Program-made: the position numbers and the translations under genes
From: Nymphaea colorata
Taxonomy: Eukaryota > Streptophyta > Magnoliopsida > Nymphaeales > Nymphaeaceae
Length of the DNA stretch: 64,000 nt
Reading direction: 5' to 3'
NCBI RefSeq assembly: GCF_008831285.2
Contig: NC_045145.1
Location: 17,686,040 to 17,750,039, forward strand
Notes under the pieces: generated by a model
What the model was told of the DNA's origin: nothing
What the model saw: the letters and a program-made list of their open reading frames with translations, nothing else
The model's database searches: none
Part shown: piece by piece, positions 1 through 13,300 of the stretch
How positions within the stretch are numbered: position 1 is the first letter of the stretch
Layout: each line of letters starts with the position of its first letter

Positions 1-34
1 AATGCCAATCTAATCTGTTAAAATATTCTTTCAG

Positions 35-229
35 AGACAAGCTGAACAGCTTCTCATTACCAGGGAAGCACTTTCAAGATTGAAATCATCAATTGCTGAA
101 GATCTGCCTATAGATTTTTGGACAATTGACTTGAGGGAAGCTGCCATGGCGCTTGGACAGATAACTGGTGTTGACATGTCAGAAGAGGTTCTAACAAATA
201 TTTTTAGCAAATTCTGCATTGGCAAATAA
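35..229 (+). CDS. tRNA modification GTPase MnmE/TrmE, C-terminal exon (partial)
   Basis: This is the last exon of the nuclear gene for MnmE/TrmE, the GTPase that with GidA/MnmG modifies the wobble uridine (U34) of certain tRNAs; in plants it is expected to act in mitochondria or plastids. A TTTCAG acceptor at 29-34 opens 64 codons and a TAA at 227-229. The peptide contains [21 protein letters not shown] followed by [16 protein letters not shown], which matches the conserved helical C-terminus of the family, including the terminal Cys-x-Gly-Lys box whose cysteine is nearly invariant. The G domain and N-terminal domain lie left of the window. The frame is unbroken. The family call is firm; the organelle is inferred. 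Confidence 0.9.
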   Translation, partial: RQAEQLLITREALSRLKSSIAEDLPIDFWTIDLREAAMALGQITGVDMSEEVLTNIFSKFCIGK

Positions 230-1905
230 TTTTTCCAGCTTATTCGAGGATTCATTAAAGGGAGGTGCTGGATGATCCCACTGTGTTTTTGCTATTTCAA
301 GGGAAAATTATATCTTTGTATATATTTTGCTGGGTATGAGCGTCGGTTCATTCATAAGTTATCTTGTAGACACCTTGTTTTTGCTATTTCATCCATAGTT
401 GTGATTATGGATGGACACTGCAGTTGCTCTCTTGCGGGATGTACCTTGTTCTTTTCTCCCTTACAATATCGATGGATATAGCTGGAGCAAGTGTTTTGTG
501 ATTTCGTTGAAGCGGCTTACCGCTAGTTTCTCAAGTAAACTGAAATCGTGCTGTGCAACAAGTAGGTGGTCCTTGGCTGTCATGCAAGCGCTCATTGTTC
601 GTATCCCATGATTTGTTACCCATTGTTCAAGCTGATGCCGTAGATCTACAACCGAGATCGAGGAACATAACTCAATGGGTTTGACCACTGCTCCCAAGAA
701 TGCTCAGGCCTGAGTTTCCCTTAAAATGATCTGAAACAAAGGCTTGAATAGTGATAAATCAAAGTGAAATTATGGTGAAAACAGCCGTTGCTTCTCAACT
801 ATGGAAGCAAATTTAGGCTTTAAAACTGGCCGGAGGATGGAGTTAGGGCCTTATAGTTGAAATATATCAAAAGCTTGATATTTGGGACGTGTTCTTTTTC
901 TTTTAGTTTGCATCTTTCCATGAGGATATGAGGGGAGGGAGGGTCTGACTTGAGATACAGGGATGATGACGCAAATATTAGAAAACTATCTCATAATTCA
1001 CGCATCTTTTAAACAGAATATCTAAGATCCTTGTTAAATAACATGAGTTTGACATCTTGGGATCTTGGAATTAAAGATCATGGATTTGAAATCCTGGCAT
1101 CTAGGATTCCAAAATCGTAGGTCACCTTTGATCACTCCCTGGAGTTTTACTGCTGATTTAAAGAGGTCTCCAAGATCAGGTTTTCTACTTCTGTCAGTAA
1201 AAAATAATGAAAAGAAAAGTTCTTGATCAAAACGTCTTGTGGAACGCATCTCATCCCAACATTAGGAACCCCAATATCCCATTCACGCTCACCTGTGGTG
1301 CGCCGATTTCAAGTCTGACGAAGTTTTCTGTAATCCTCATTCAGGAGAAGTACCGTAATTGAGTTCCAGCCAGCACTCGTGCCCTGTATCTTTTGGAAAT
1401 AAGGTAAACTTTTTTCCTCACAACCTAACGGCGTTGGTCTCCTCATTTTTGCAGAATGCTAACTCAATTTTCCTCAAGGTGTTCTTCTCTTCTGTACCGG
1501 CTGCTACCCTCTGCAAGTTCAGAAGTAGTTGATGTGGTAACAGAGCAATCTCATGAAAGAGGCTCCACATTTTCTTCCATTAGAGCATTCTACTTTCACA
1601 CCAAACTTTTCTATTGACATTCATCCATTATTGAACAAATCGTTCAATCTCGCAATTCCATAAAACGCCTGACATTCTTTCATTCTTGTTGAGGAGAACG
1701 TTTGACATATTCAACTGACAAAACATAAACGTAGGTAGACATCTTATTTATTTATTCACTTTTTGGAGAATACAGGAGTCACCCAGGGGGTGAGAGACCT
1801 GGCCGAACTGGTTTAACTCGCTAGACCTATGCTGAATAGCAAGAACTTCCGCATCCGAGTGGCAAACCCATGTCAAGCACCATCACAGCATGCATCTTCC
1901 GTGAA
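230..1905. other. Intergenic: 3' ends of MnmE and sulfate transporter gene 1
   Basis: The two genes are convergent, so this stretch holds the 3' UTR of the MnmE gene on the left and that of the first sulfate transporter on the right. The short open frames here have no family signature and no splice support. I see no RNA gene or clear mobile element. Confidence 0.5.
1747..1756 (-). terminator. Probable polyadenylation signal of sulfate transporter gene 1
   Basis: On the minus strand this reads as two overlapping AATAAA hexamers, about 150 nt beyond the stop codon at 1906. Spacing and orientation suit a near-upstream poly(A) element. Plant signals are loose, so this is a likely rather than proven site. 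Confidence 0.4.
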
Positions 1906-4900
1906 CTAAATCTCATACTTTGCCTTTGATGAACAGGTTCGCACGGCTTCTGCGACACTAAGGAACATATTGTCGTTACCAATCATCTCGTTCAACTTGG
2001 ATTCATCAAATTTGTAAATCACTTTTTGCCCAGGATTGGCAAGTACGAGCTGCAAAAGAAAGAAAAATCATGAATTTTACTGTTTGCAGCAACTGCTTGT
2101 TCTTTGTAGGATAAAACTATTTCTTATTGAAGATCTTCTTAGCGTTTTTTTTGTCTTAAGAAGTACCTGAAATGTCACCAACATAGGAAATCAATTGCAA
2201 GCAGCAGATTGAATAAGTGCAAATTGTGACATGAGAAAATAGTTATCTTTATGACGTTGATCATCTGGCACTCCTTATCTCCTAATAGCATGCTAGTGTG
2301 AATGGTATAAACAAAAAATGCAGCACATGTAAGGGAAAATATTGCTCACTTTCTCTTCAACGTCTGAAACTAGGATTCATGTCCCTCGGCCCTACAATTT
2401 TTTCTTTTCCCCCACAAAGACAAGAGCAACGGCGCAGCCTTTATGGATCCCCGATTAAATTAAACAAGAGATTACACCGCATTCAGAATGTAACAGCAAA
2501 AAAGATTGACGGCTCCACAAGAACGAAGGTCCACTTCCTGTGATGGCTATAATGGCTTCCTGATCCTCTCTAGAAGGCACGGTAGTCAAAATTTTGCCTG
2601 AATCTGTCTTTCTTGATTACCCCCTTCCCTTCGTCCTACTCTTCCAGAAAACGGACCGCCATCGTAGGGAAAAGGAAACAAAGAGAGAGCATAATCCACG
2701 ACAAAGGAATAGCTGAACTTTGTATGGTCAAGATTCTCATCAACATTTGTGTAAGGTATATATATTGAAAAGGGGAAAAAAAAGGAAAGCCCTCAACTAC
2801 GACGCACACTCTTTATCTCATAATGTAAAGCCGATCAGAGAATACGAGGACATTCTTTTTGCTATATTACTGGTTAATGCAGTTTCATGATGGCGGATCC
2901 TAGCTCAGTCACTCCTATTTTAAAATAATGATTAAAAAAGGAATTTCCTATTTTCCCAGTTTGTATGCACTATAGTTTCATTTATCCCAATATTTTCTAG
3001 TGAAAAATCAAATCTCGAAAAGCACCACAGGGGTTTCCTCGTTGTTAATGATGAGATTGGTGATAGCGGAGGGTGGAATAGTGGGCACAAGTCTCATGTT
3101 AGCGGAAACTGATACAGAATAGTCGTATAATCCAACTGCGTGAAAATCGACGAAAACATTTTTATATAGAGCATGAAGAAGAAGACGATGAAAGTTTTCT
3201 CGAGAGGCAAAATTTTCCCATATCTTCTATTTTAAGTATCACCATCTTCTCAGTAGAAAAAAAGGAAAATATACTTTCTTCACAACCCACTCTACCTGCT
3301 TACACATGGTCCTACGCCAACTCTGGTATGACAATCGCCAAACCGTTCAGTTTCTATGTTTGTAACTTGACTAGTTTGGAGTTGAAGTGTTAACGAAGCA
3401 AAATAACAGGTTTGATGAAAATAGCATACCTGAACTTCTCGTTTCTTCAGGGTCCTGTGCAGTTCTTCCAAAGCATGGATGGCACTTGTATCAACGTCAG
3501 AAACAGCTGAATACAACAATAACACAAAGATAGATTACAAATCTCTCCCTCCATACATGGGCCTGAAAGCCTCTTTGCAGAAGTTCCTACCTGACATCTC
3601 TATAACCAAGAATTGGATCTTTGCTTGGCCCATCTCCTTCGCTTTCTCTTGTTCATCAGATAAGCATCCTAATATCCTGAGAACCATGAACATGCTTGTG
3701 AGCCTCTGCGAATGGTAATAAGGAAACATAGTGAAATGCCTTGGGAGATGATGAAGTATATATCACAATGGTACCTCTCTCGGACATAATTTGAGTTAGA
3801 GAAGTACATAGCTGAATCTATTGTAGTGATTAGGACACCAGGAACTGTGAGTGCTTCTGGATACTGCTCCATGTTCCTATACAAAGATGTTCCAGGGATA
3901 TTCCCAAGTAGGGCTGTGTGTGGGCGCATGACATGAAGAATAATTCTTGCAAGCGAGATTGAGACCTGATATCAAGAGACCAATGAAAGAAGCTATGAAC
4001 TAATCAACTTATGGCTTATGAAAATTATTGTTTAAATCTTTGTCATAAGTGCAGGACAAGGTGTGTTCCTTACTGCAATTAGGAGGCCTATTTCAACAGA
4101 CACAAAGAGAACGCCAAGGAATGCTCCCAAGCATGCGATGAAATCCATTTTGTCAATTTTCCAAATGATCCATGCTGCATGAAAATCAACCAGTCCGACA
4201 ACAGCGGATGTAATGATAGCTGCCAAAATTGCATTTGGGGTATAATGGAAGAGGGGTGTGATCAGCTCCAATGTTAACAATACTACTGTAGATAGCACCA
4301 TGTTTGATACGGCTGTCCGACAGCCAGCCATGTTGTTGACTGAAGTGCGAGAAAAGGAACCTGGACGAGATGGGATCAGCCACCAAATTAAGAGCATCTC
4401 GACAAATAATGATTGACAGATAAACTTCCAACTATATGGAGAGTTTATTAACAAACCTGTTGCAATGTAGCCGGAAGCAAATGAACCTGCAATATTCATT
4501 ATCCCAAGTGCCATCATTTCTTTGTTGCCATCTATATTATAGTCCTTGATTGCAGCAAATGTTCTCCCTATTACTAGTGCTTCCTGAAAAGACATAACAT
4601 AAAGTCTCTTTTAGTGGCAGATGTTGGATTGATGAAAAGAGATTTTTGAGCCTGATCTTGCGTACCGTAAGTGCTACAAAAGCTGCTATGGCACCAATCT
4701 TGAATCCTTTGGCTGCATATCCTCCACTATAATAAATTTGATTAGCTGATAGTTTGTTTATCCCCTTCGGTATCTTCCCCACCTTCCATTAAGCCAGAAA
4801 GTTATATGCTATTACTACATTTAAAAACTGGTCCAGAAATTAAATAAACAACCAGTGGATAATGCTCACAATTCGGACGCCATGCTTGTCTGCTCGTGTT

Positions 4901-6314
4901 ATGTAAACAAAGATAGTGGACAAAGCCACTGAGGTCATAGGTGCAACTGCAGCTACCCAGAAAAGACGTTTGTTCCTCCTTCCCTGTGAACATCTCAATC
5001 CATTGTCTAAGTCAAACTCCTAAAGCAGCAAACAAGGGAATTAGGACGGCTAGTCACTTACAATCTGTTTAGTTACTAAAAGGAAGAATAGGAAGCATAT
5101 GCCGATGACGATGGTCTGCCAGTTCCACTATACAAATGCCAGGCAACAAGATTTAGTTTCTGTTTTTTGCTAAAAAAATTCACCAGAAAATTTTTGCAGT
5201 GATTTTCTTACCCCATGATGAGCTGAACCTGATGCAGATTTCATTACAGAAACGATATCTGTCTCTCTGGTGAAATCCTCGATGCCGAGTAAACCTCTTA
5301 GCTGTTGTAGGGCAATAGTGACTGCTGCACCAGCCATGAACCCCACAATCGCAGCATGGGACAAGAAATCGACTAGGAAACCCAACCTATTACAAAGATT
5401 CAAGCCTTTAAACTCTCACCATAGCTGTGAAGAATCTTCTACCAGCACACTTAACACATTACTATTTACCTAAAGAACCCAAGTGCTACTTGAGTTAAAC
5501 CAGCAAAGAATGTGGCAGTGAAGGCAAGGCGACGGTATTCTATTGGGTTAGCTTTAGGATCAATCTCCTTCTCGAGCAAAGAACCCATCAAAAGCGATAC
5601 AACCGCCACTGGTCCAATGGCGATATCTCTGGAGCTCCCCAAAACAGCGTAAACAAATGGTGGTATTGAGCTGGTGTCTGTTTGGTAGTTCACAAAAAAA
5701 AAAAAGAAAAGGAGAAGAAGAAGAATCATGTATATCTATAGATGATGGAAAATGCAAAAGAATGCTTCAGCTTAGATAATTAAAGATACAGCCGGTGCAA
5801 AAAACGGATGTCAACAGTGTAGGACAAGATGGCTTACACAATCCATATTGGGGATTCAAATGTGCCAAATTTGAATATGCAATGTCCTGAAAGAATCACA
5901 AGAAAGGAATCTTAGGAATGAGTTGAGTTTTGCATAGAATCTTAACGAGGAACAAAAGGAACATGTCATAAAACTCCAGACCTGTGGAATAGCCAGACTA
6001 GCAATGGTTAGACCAGCAATAAGATCACAAACGAATTTTTTGTAATTGTATTGGCTTCCCCATTCTAGAATTGGAAACATTGCCTGAAAACCAAGGGCGA
6101 TCTTCTTGGTTCTGGACCGACCTCTAAAGCTGCGCAGTGGGTCATCTGCAAAGAATATTTCCCTAAGTGTCGTCCTAACCTCCTCGATTACATTTTTTCT
6201 AGGAGGAACCTTAACCCTGTGAACTGATGATTTTTCCTTCTCCTGAATTACAGAGTATGAAGACATTGCAATGGCCAACTCTGTTTCATGCTCATCAAGT
6301 AAAGAGTGAGCCAT
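1906..6314 (-). CDS. Sulfate transporter, SULTR1-type (high-affinity), tandem copy 1
   Basis: Proton/sulfate symporter of the SLC26/SulP family, expected in the plasma membrane, probably in uptake. Coding exons, first to last: 5982-6314, 5838-5886, 5470-5677, 5212-5386, 5062-5127, 4870-4983, 4666-4782, 4457-4583, 4074-4360, 3775-3965, 3591-3676, 3430-3506, 1906-2049. They total 1974 nt (657 residues), the usual family length, with no frame break. An N-terminal tail with PPRKN and FFADDPLR leads into the membrane domain (about residues 85-490; [53 protein letters not shown]), then a C-terminal STAS domain with [12 protein letters not shown]. Thr591 matches the STAS threonine known to matter in Arabidopsis SULTR1;2; the next-but-one residue is Ala where most relatives have Gly. 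The start is the ATG at 6312-6314; the in-frame TTG two codons earlier was not used. Group 1 is preferred over groups 2-4 on the [12 protein letters not shown] and [16 protein letters not shown] blocks. Confidence 0.93.
2050..3429 (-). other. Long last intron of sulfate transporter gene 1
   Basis: This intron is about 1380 bp; the same intron of the tandem copy is 540 bp (10515-11054). No coding match or clear transposon end is visible inside it. The extra length may be an old insertion or an expansion since the duplication. Confidence 0.7.
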
Positions 6315-7408
6315 CTTCAAGTCACCTTTCCTTCTTTCCTCTCCAATGTGAGCAACACTATTTATTCACAGGTAAGCCAATCAAAACCAGCAAACGTCCG
6401 TCTCAAATAACAAGGCGGGATAGGAGACAAACAAGAGATGGCCTCGGAAGAACTCCAATTTCTTTGACAGGCTGATTTGTGGTGCTGCAAAAATGTGAGC
6501 ACAAAATAACCTGAAAGAAAGGTAACCGGATCTTTTCAACTGAAAGAGATTGAGAAAATGAAAGAACTCAGAATCAAATGGCAGCCAACTCTGCCTCGCC
6601 ACTGGAATCAGCCGACCAGATGAACAAAAGGTTCTGTATTCACCGGAGGTAACAAGGAAGTGGACTTAAATAAATTCCTTGACTGCAATATGCGTCTTCA
6701 AATGAGTCCAATTATTTGGCTGCTTCTGTCAGTTAGTCCATTCCTTTCAGTAGCACACGCTAGTCGCAAAAGCAAAGGTGGGACCAACTGCTGAATACCA
6801 TGTTTTATCTTGTTATATATCTCATATGGGACTCACCGAAATGGCGACATCTCCAGTTCAGCTTTTCTGACGGGAGAAAACCTATTTCGACTCCTCGTCT
6901 ATCATTGGTCTGATCCTTGGATGACCATAGAGACAGTATGGTTGATAAACGGGAGAGGAAAGAAAGACCAGAACTGGCGAAACTGAGAACTTTGAAAAAC
7001 GAAGACGTAAGCTTGAAGGCATGAAAGGTGCAAATCAGAAACACGTGTTGATCACAGACACAAGAACGCAGACGGCTACAGAGGCCAAACAAATAGGACA
7101 AGAAAACATGGAAATCAAGCACGAACAAGAACAAAATTGCCAACTGCACTGGTCTTCAACAGTAGTGAAACTTTCTGGTCATTCAAGAAACCTTCTGGCG
7201 TTTGTGCTGTAGAATAGCAGAGATGGGACGCCCCCAACAACACAAGCCAACAACCAAACAAAGTCTTGGGCTCTCCGAATTGATGGCTAAAAGGACATGT
7301 AAATGAAATTCAAACGACAAGTGGGTGGTCTGCAATTATTAGCTGAGGCTTTGGAACGTCGAAAACTGTTTCAAAGAATTACAGGACTCAGTACCGTCTA
7401 CCTGAAAA
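6315..7408. other. Upstream region of sulfate transporter gene 1
   Basis: This should hold the promoter and 5' UTR of the minus-strand gene starting at 6314. I cannot place a convincing TATA box or transcription start. The open frames here have no family match. Confidence 0.4.
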
Positions 7409-7462
7409 ACTACAGAAGCTTATATACCCCTCCAGACTACAGAAGCTTATATACCCCTCCAG
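7409..7462. repeat. Tandem duplication, 27-bp unit x 2
   Basis: Units 7409-7435 and 7436-7462 are identical, each containing AAGCTTATATACCCCTCC. They lie about 1.1 kb upstream of sulfate transporter gene 1. Perfect identity suggests a recent duplication. Confidence 0.9.
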
Positions 7463-7486
7463 CTCCTTACCCGTCGACAAAGAATG

Positions 7487-7624
7487 ACTGCACGTTACAT
7501 GTGGAATGAGCAAAATTTATTTTCTGCACGTAAGAAACGACATTGATCTATATGGTACTGCACGTTACATGTGGAATGAGCAAAATTTATTTTCTGTACG
7601 TAAGAAACGACATTGATCTATATG
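7487..7624. repeat. Tandem duplication, 70-bp period x 2
   Basis: Positions 7487-7554 are repeated at 7557-7624 with a single C-to-T difference. The unit contains TGCACGTTACATGTGGAATG. It starts only 24 bp beyond the 27-bp duplication, so two independent duplications sit side by side in the spacer between the two sulfate transporter genes. Confidence 0.92.
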
Positions 7625-9274
7625 ACGCAGAATTATTGGCACACAAAAGGACACGAATGAGGGATCACCTATCTTCATGAGTTCACAGACATTACCTCAT
7701 ATTTTTGCACTATTTTTGTTGCATATGTAGTGTGCATTATTTATAATTTTGATGTGGTTGAGCCTATCATGATCTGATCAGCTGTCACCGTTTTCCCATG
7801 AAATCTGAGCTGCTGATTTTTCGATTTAATGTACTTTGACTAATATTACTGTAACTCTGCAAGCAATTAAACTTATTACCGCGGGAAATAAATCATACTA
7901 AATACATTTACAAATGTTCATGCCTACATTTCTCCTTACAATGCAATCTTGGTTCAAAACCATAAGGACCCTCATCCACCACACAGAGATGATTGTTATC
8001 ATTATGGAACCACCATAACCTAAGGTGGACTCTGTCGCAGGATCAGGATGTGTTTGATTTAGTAATCTTGCCTGACCTTTAAAGAAAGGTACCTTCATAT
8101 ATCTTGTTTAGGAAATATTCTACTTATTTCGCATGCTCAAAATCTGTTTCAAAATATTATTTTGTACATGACTTGTAAACCGATGATTTTTTTTTTGCTG
8201 TAGTAAGATTTTATTTTATTTTTTAGTGATGCGGTTAAGGTGATCAAACCAACTAACTTGGTAACTTCTTCGTTAGTTTTAACTTGGTAATAAAATAGTG
8301 GAGACCCAAGCATGTGTACAACAGCTCATACCAGGAAAGATATAATGTTGCGCAATTGATATGAGGGATGGGCATTGGGCCCGGTACCTGATTGATTGAT
8401 ACTTGGTATTCGACCTGACTTAGACTGGGCGCAAGCCCATACCCTAAAATTGAGCAGCAGGTCAGGTCAGTGAGCAAGTTGTCAGGATGGGTCAGGTCAG
8501 TCGGATTACTTGTTTTTAATAGTATTTTATTTAAATAATATATAATTATATGTATTGTTTATAATTATATATTAAATTATATTAATAATTTTTTTTTTAT
8601 TTTAATCAAGCAGCCTCAAGTTGCAGACATGGCTGTCACCTAGTTAATTACATACTAAAATCGCTCACATGAGCCGACAGCTGTATAATTTTGTTTTTTA
8701 TGAAATGGAAAGGTCTATTTTATAAGGAGTGACAAGGGTTTTGTAAGGTAGGTCCAACGCAAAAGCTGGATGATGAAATAAAATTTCTTAAACATACACG
8801 CAGATCCTAAGTTTGCCACAAAAATTAAAGAGGTTCTCTTCTCCGTGCTGAATTTCTTTTAGAGTTTTTTTTTTTTGGTAGAAAAAGGTTCAGCAGTTGA
8901 TCGTTTTAAAAGAGATGACTCTAGCAAACCTTTTTGCATGAGAAGAGCTGTGATTTCTTAGGCTTTTCCATTCACTAGTTTGTCATACAAGGATCCAACA
9001 GAAATTTTTAAAAATTTATGTTTAGTTACGTTGGATATAACCATTAGTATCTCCTCCAACATTCGCATTGTTGAGACAAAACCATTCCTGTGTTAATTTA
9101 CCATGACGTAGTAGTTTATCTGGAATTACACGGTTGTAAACAATGTTCCAGAATCTGCTTGTTTGAATCGAATTGGTAGCATGTTTATTCGATTTGGTTT
9201 TAAATAATTTAATATTTTTTATATTTTTATTTAACATTTGTTTTTTTCCAATTAGAGAATTTCTCTCTCATGCA

Positions 9275-9309
<35 letters not shown>

Positions 9310-10370
9310 TCACTGTGGGGATCTTTACCATCCTTAATCATAAAATATGGTTTCTGTGAAAGAAATTCTCTCTAACAGTAAATTTAAGTAAAGAAATGCC
9401 ATCTTTGTTTACCCATATCAAGCACGTACGATCAACCACTCGAATTGTTTCTTTCTTTTTTCTGAATTGTAATCTTCATGGTCATCCTTTGTGACTTGGA
9501 CAGAGAAGATGTTTTATCCCATCGAATTGGAAAACTGCCGTGTGTGGATGGTCCCTCTAGTTTGATGGTTGGTTGCGACAACAGAGCCAACAGGAGTCCC
9601 ATCCATTCCAAAGTAAGACGCAAGCGGCTCATGCTTTGGACCAGATTCCTCCAATAATATGAGTTCGGCTTATTATATTTCATGTTGGTGAAATTAATTC
9701 TTTCTTAAAGACAAACCATGAATTTGACTAGCGTATATAAGATCCGACACTTACATGTGACTGGATTGGGGGTTGGATTCTTATTGGTATTCATTGAACT
9801 CCGATTCCAATTCAATTATGAAGCTACGCACTAACTCAAATTCGATTGATAATTAAATTGTTTCGAAAATATCATTCGTCCATTAATCTTGTCAAGAGAA
9901 CACTAGCTCAATTTTCAGATCCTTTCCAAAATCTTAAAAACTTTTAAACTACTAAACTATCATTCCTCTATGAGCACACGGCAATCCCCATGGGATCCTG
10001 AAAGAAATGCCATACCATTTGCAAGAAAAAGGCTGACAAGAAGCCTACTCTATGCGAGGATAATATACTCTGGTCAAACGAAATGGTAGGAAATCAAGGG
10101 GAAGCCAATAAATAATAAGGCGGAGCCCAATTCGAAACTATATATGTTATTATTAAGTTGAAATTCTTGTTCACTTGAGAAGAAGAAGAAGAAGAAGAAA
10201 AAAAAAACACAGAGTAAGCTGAATTTGTCGAACCTAATATTTTGACTGTGACAAGCTTGTTTACTGCGGGCGGTAACGGCATCTCGCTGAAGACTGAGAG
10301 TGTACTTGACATTAATCAAGCTCTTATGCGAGATCTGTTGGAGGCCACAGAGTGCAGCTTCACTACGAAA
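7625..10370. other. Spacer between the two sulfate transporter genes
   Basis: AT-rich, with no supported gene. It holds a (CA)n microsatellite at about 9279-9305, a GAA run at 10178-10199, and a run of GGTCAGGTCAGT-like short repeats near 8460-8510. The right end is the 3' UTR of the second sulfate transporter. No clear AATAAA is seen close to its stop codon. Confidence 0.5.
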
Positions 10371-13300
10371 CTAAACCTCCCATTTGGCCTTTGATGAACA
10401 GGTTCGCACAGCCTCCGCAACACTGAGAAAGATATTGTCGTCGCCGATCATGTTATTGAACTTGGATTCGTGTATCTTGTGAATCACGTTGTGCCCCGGG
10501 TTGGCAAGTACGAGCTGCAAAAGAAAAGAAAAAAAGTCAAGGAATTGTCGTCCCAGACATCCAGTTCCAATTGCTGCCTGTTCTTGACGGTGGATCGCCA
10601 CAGTGCCAATCAAAGATCACAAGGAAAATATTCTGAAGTTCAAATTCCATTGCTGTGTTTTTGTTTGAGAATACTTATATCCATGGATATAAACAAATTA
10701 ACGAAAAGGCCCGTATTGTGCGTCTGTAATATTGTATTCCAAGAGCATAAACTATGCAAGCAGCCATTTGATCGACTTTCGTTTGTCGCGATTCATTGAT
10801 TATGTTTCAGTAAATTTTCTGGGGCAAAGCAAATTTCTTGGCAGCCTGATACAAAGTTGCAGACAAACAAGCAAATAGAAGAATATCATCTGAGTGATGA
10901 GATGATTAACTAATAGGATATTGTACTGCATAGAAAGAAAGGGCAGAGAGTCAGTGACGTGTCCAGACGATCGCCATGGTATCCTTAAATCGCCTAGAGG
11001 CTAGAATTTAAATTCTTCATTGAATTAGTGAACAGAGTTAATGAAATTGCGCACCTGAACTTCTCGCTTTTGGAGGCTTTTGTATAGTTCCTCCATCGCA
11101 TGTATGCCACTGGTATCAATGTCAATAACAGCTGCATGTTGCAATACAGGAAAGAGAATAGACCTCAGGGATCTCTCCCGTAAATCATGAGCATCAAAAA
11201 CTCTTTCCAGAGAAATTCTTACGTGACATCTCTATGACCAAGAACTGGATCCTCCTTTGCTCCATCTCATTTACTCTCTCTTCATCTGATAACCATCTCA
11301 ATATCCTGTAAGTAATAAGCCTGCTTTGAAGCCTCTGAATGATACGAGAGGACTAAGAATAAAATGGCTAAACAAATGATATGTCAATATGGTGCACCTT
11401 TCTCTGACATAGTTTGAGTTAGAGAAGTAGATTGCTGAATCGATTGTGGTGACTAGGACGCCAGGAACTCTGACTGCATCCGGATATTGCTCTATCCTCC
11501 TATACATTGATGTTCCTGGGATGTGCCCAAGTAAAGCTGTGGATGGGCGTGTAGCATGAAGAAGAATTCTTCCAAATGAGATAGAGACCTAGTTGCAGAG
11601 GCCATGAAAAGTATGATGCTGTCACTTGTTCACATAATGGCTTACAGAAAAAAGATGGTGCTTTATGATCGAACTAGTTCTCAAATAAAAGTGTGCTTCT
11701 TACTGCAATCAGGAGGCCAATTTCAGCAGACATAAACAGCACACCGAGGAAGGCCCCCAAGCATGCAACGAAATCCATCTTGTCAATTTTCCAGATAGTC
11801 CATGCTGCCTCGAAGTCAATTAGTCCAACCACTGCAGAAGTAATAATGGCCGCTAGAATTGCATTTGGGGTGTAATGGAAGAGTGGTGTGATCAGTTCTA
11901 ATGTCAGCAATACTACAAACGACATCACCATGTTTGACAGAGCTGTCTGACAGCCAGCCATGTAGTTCACTGAAGAGCGGGAAAAGGAACCTGATACAAC
12001 AATACATTAGTCACCAAATCAGGGACATAAGTACTTACCACTAGACGGATTTTATGATGAAGAATAAAGAGCTTCTGTGGCCAACCTGTTGCAACGTAGC
12101 AGGAAGTTAGTGAACCTGCAATATTCATTACCCCCAGTGCCACCATTTCCTTATTGCCATCTATACTGTAGTCCTTCATTGCAGCAAACGTTCTTCCTAT
12201 CGCTATTGCTTCCTGATAAAAGCATGAGGTTTCCTTTTAGTTCGAGCCATACGAGTGCAACAAATAGTATCATGTTCAAGCATGATATAGCGTACCGTAA
12301 GGGCTACAAAAGCTGCTATTATTCCAATCTTGAACGCTTTAGCCACGTATCTTCCACTAAAATAAATCTGATTGACTGAGGATTTGTTTATTCCCTTCTC
12401 TATGTTGCCCACCTGCCAATGACAAACAAAGGAGCATCCTGTTTATTAATGTTTCAATTGTTAGAAGAAGAGAGAAAAAAATGAGAGGCAGGTAGAAATA
12501 TTCACAATTTTCACGCCCCGCTGGTCTGCTCTGGTTATATAAACAAAGAAGGTGGACAAAATCACTGAGATCATGGGTGATATTGCAGCTACCCAGAAAA
12601 GGCGCTTGTTCCTCTTCCCCTGTAAATGTTCCAAGCCATGTAAAAGATAGCATCTAAAGCAGCAGAGGAGGGAAAATGATCAAAAATTTAAGATGAGAAG
12701 GCTCTTACAATATGTTTAGTTGTTAAAAGGAAGGACAGGAAGACTACACCAATGAGGATGGTTTGCCAGTTCCACTACACAAACAGCATTAGCAACAGTT
12801 GGGCACTTAATTTCGTAAGAGAACCATCAACAAATTCTGCAAATATTTCATACCCCATGGTGTGCTGACCCCCACACTGATCGCATAACAGAAACAACAT
12901 CTGTTTTGGTGGTGAAATGATTAATGCCAAGTAAACCTTTCAGCTGCTGCAGAGCAATTGTAACCGCGGCACCAGCCATGAACCCCACAACAGCAGCATG
13001 AGACAGGAAGTCAACAAGGAAACCTAGCCTGGAAGAGGGTACTAAACCATCAAGTTCTCGTGAATTTCATCAAGCTGTAAGTTGAACATATGCGGTACGT
13101 AAATGGAATTCACCTGAAGAACCCAAGTGCCGCTTGAATTACACCGGCAAAGAAAGTGGCAGTAAATGCAAGGCGACGGTACTCAACTGGGTTACTTTTA
13201 TGATCAATCTCTGCCTGGAGCAGAGACCCCATTAAGAGGGATACCACTGCCACCGGCCCGATAGCAATATCTCTGGAGCTTCCCAACACGGAGTAAATTA

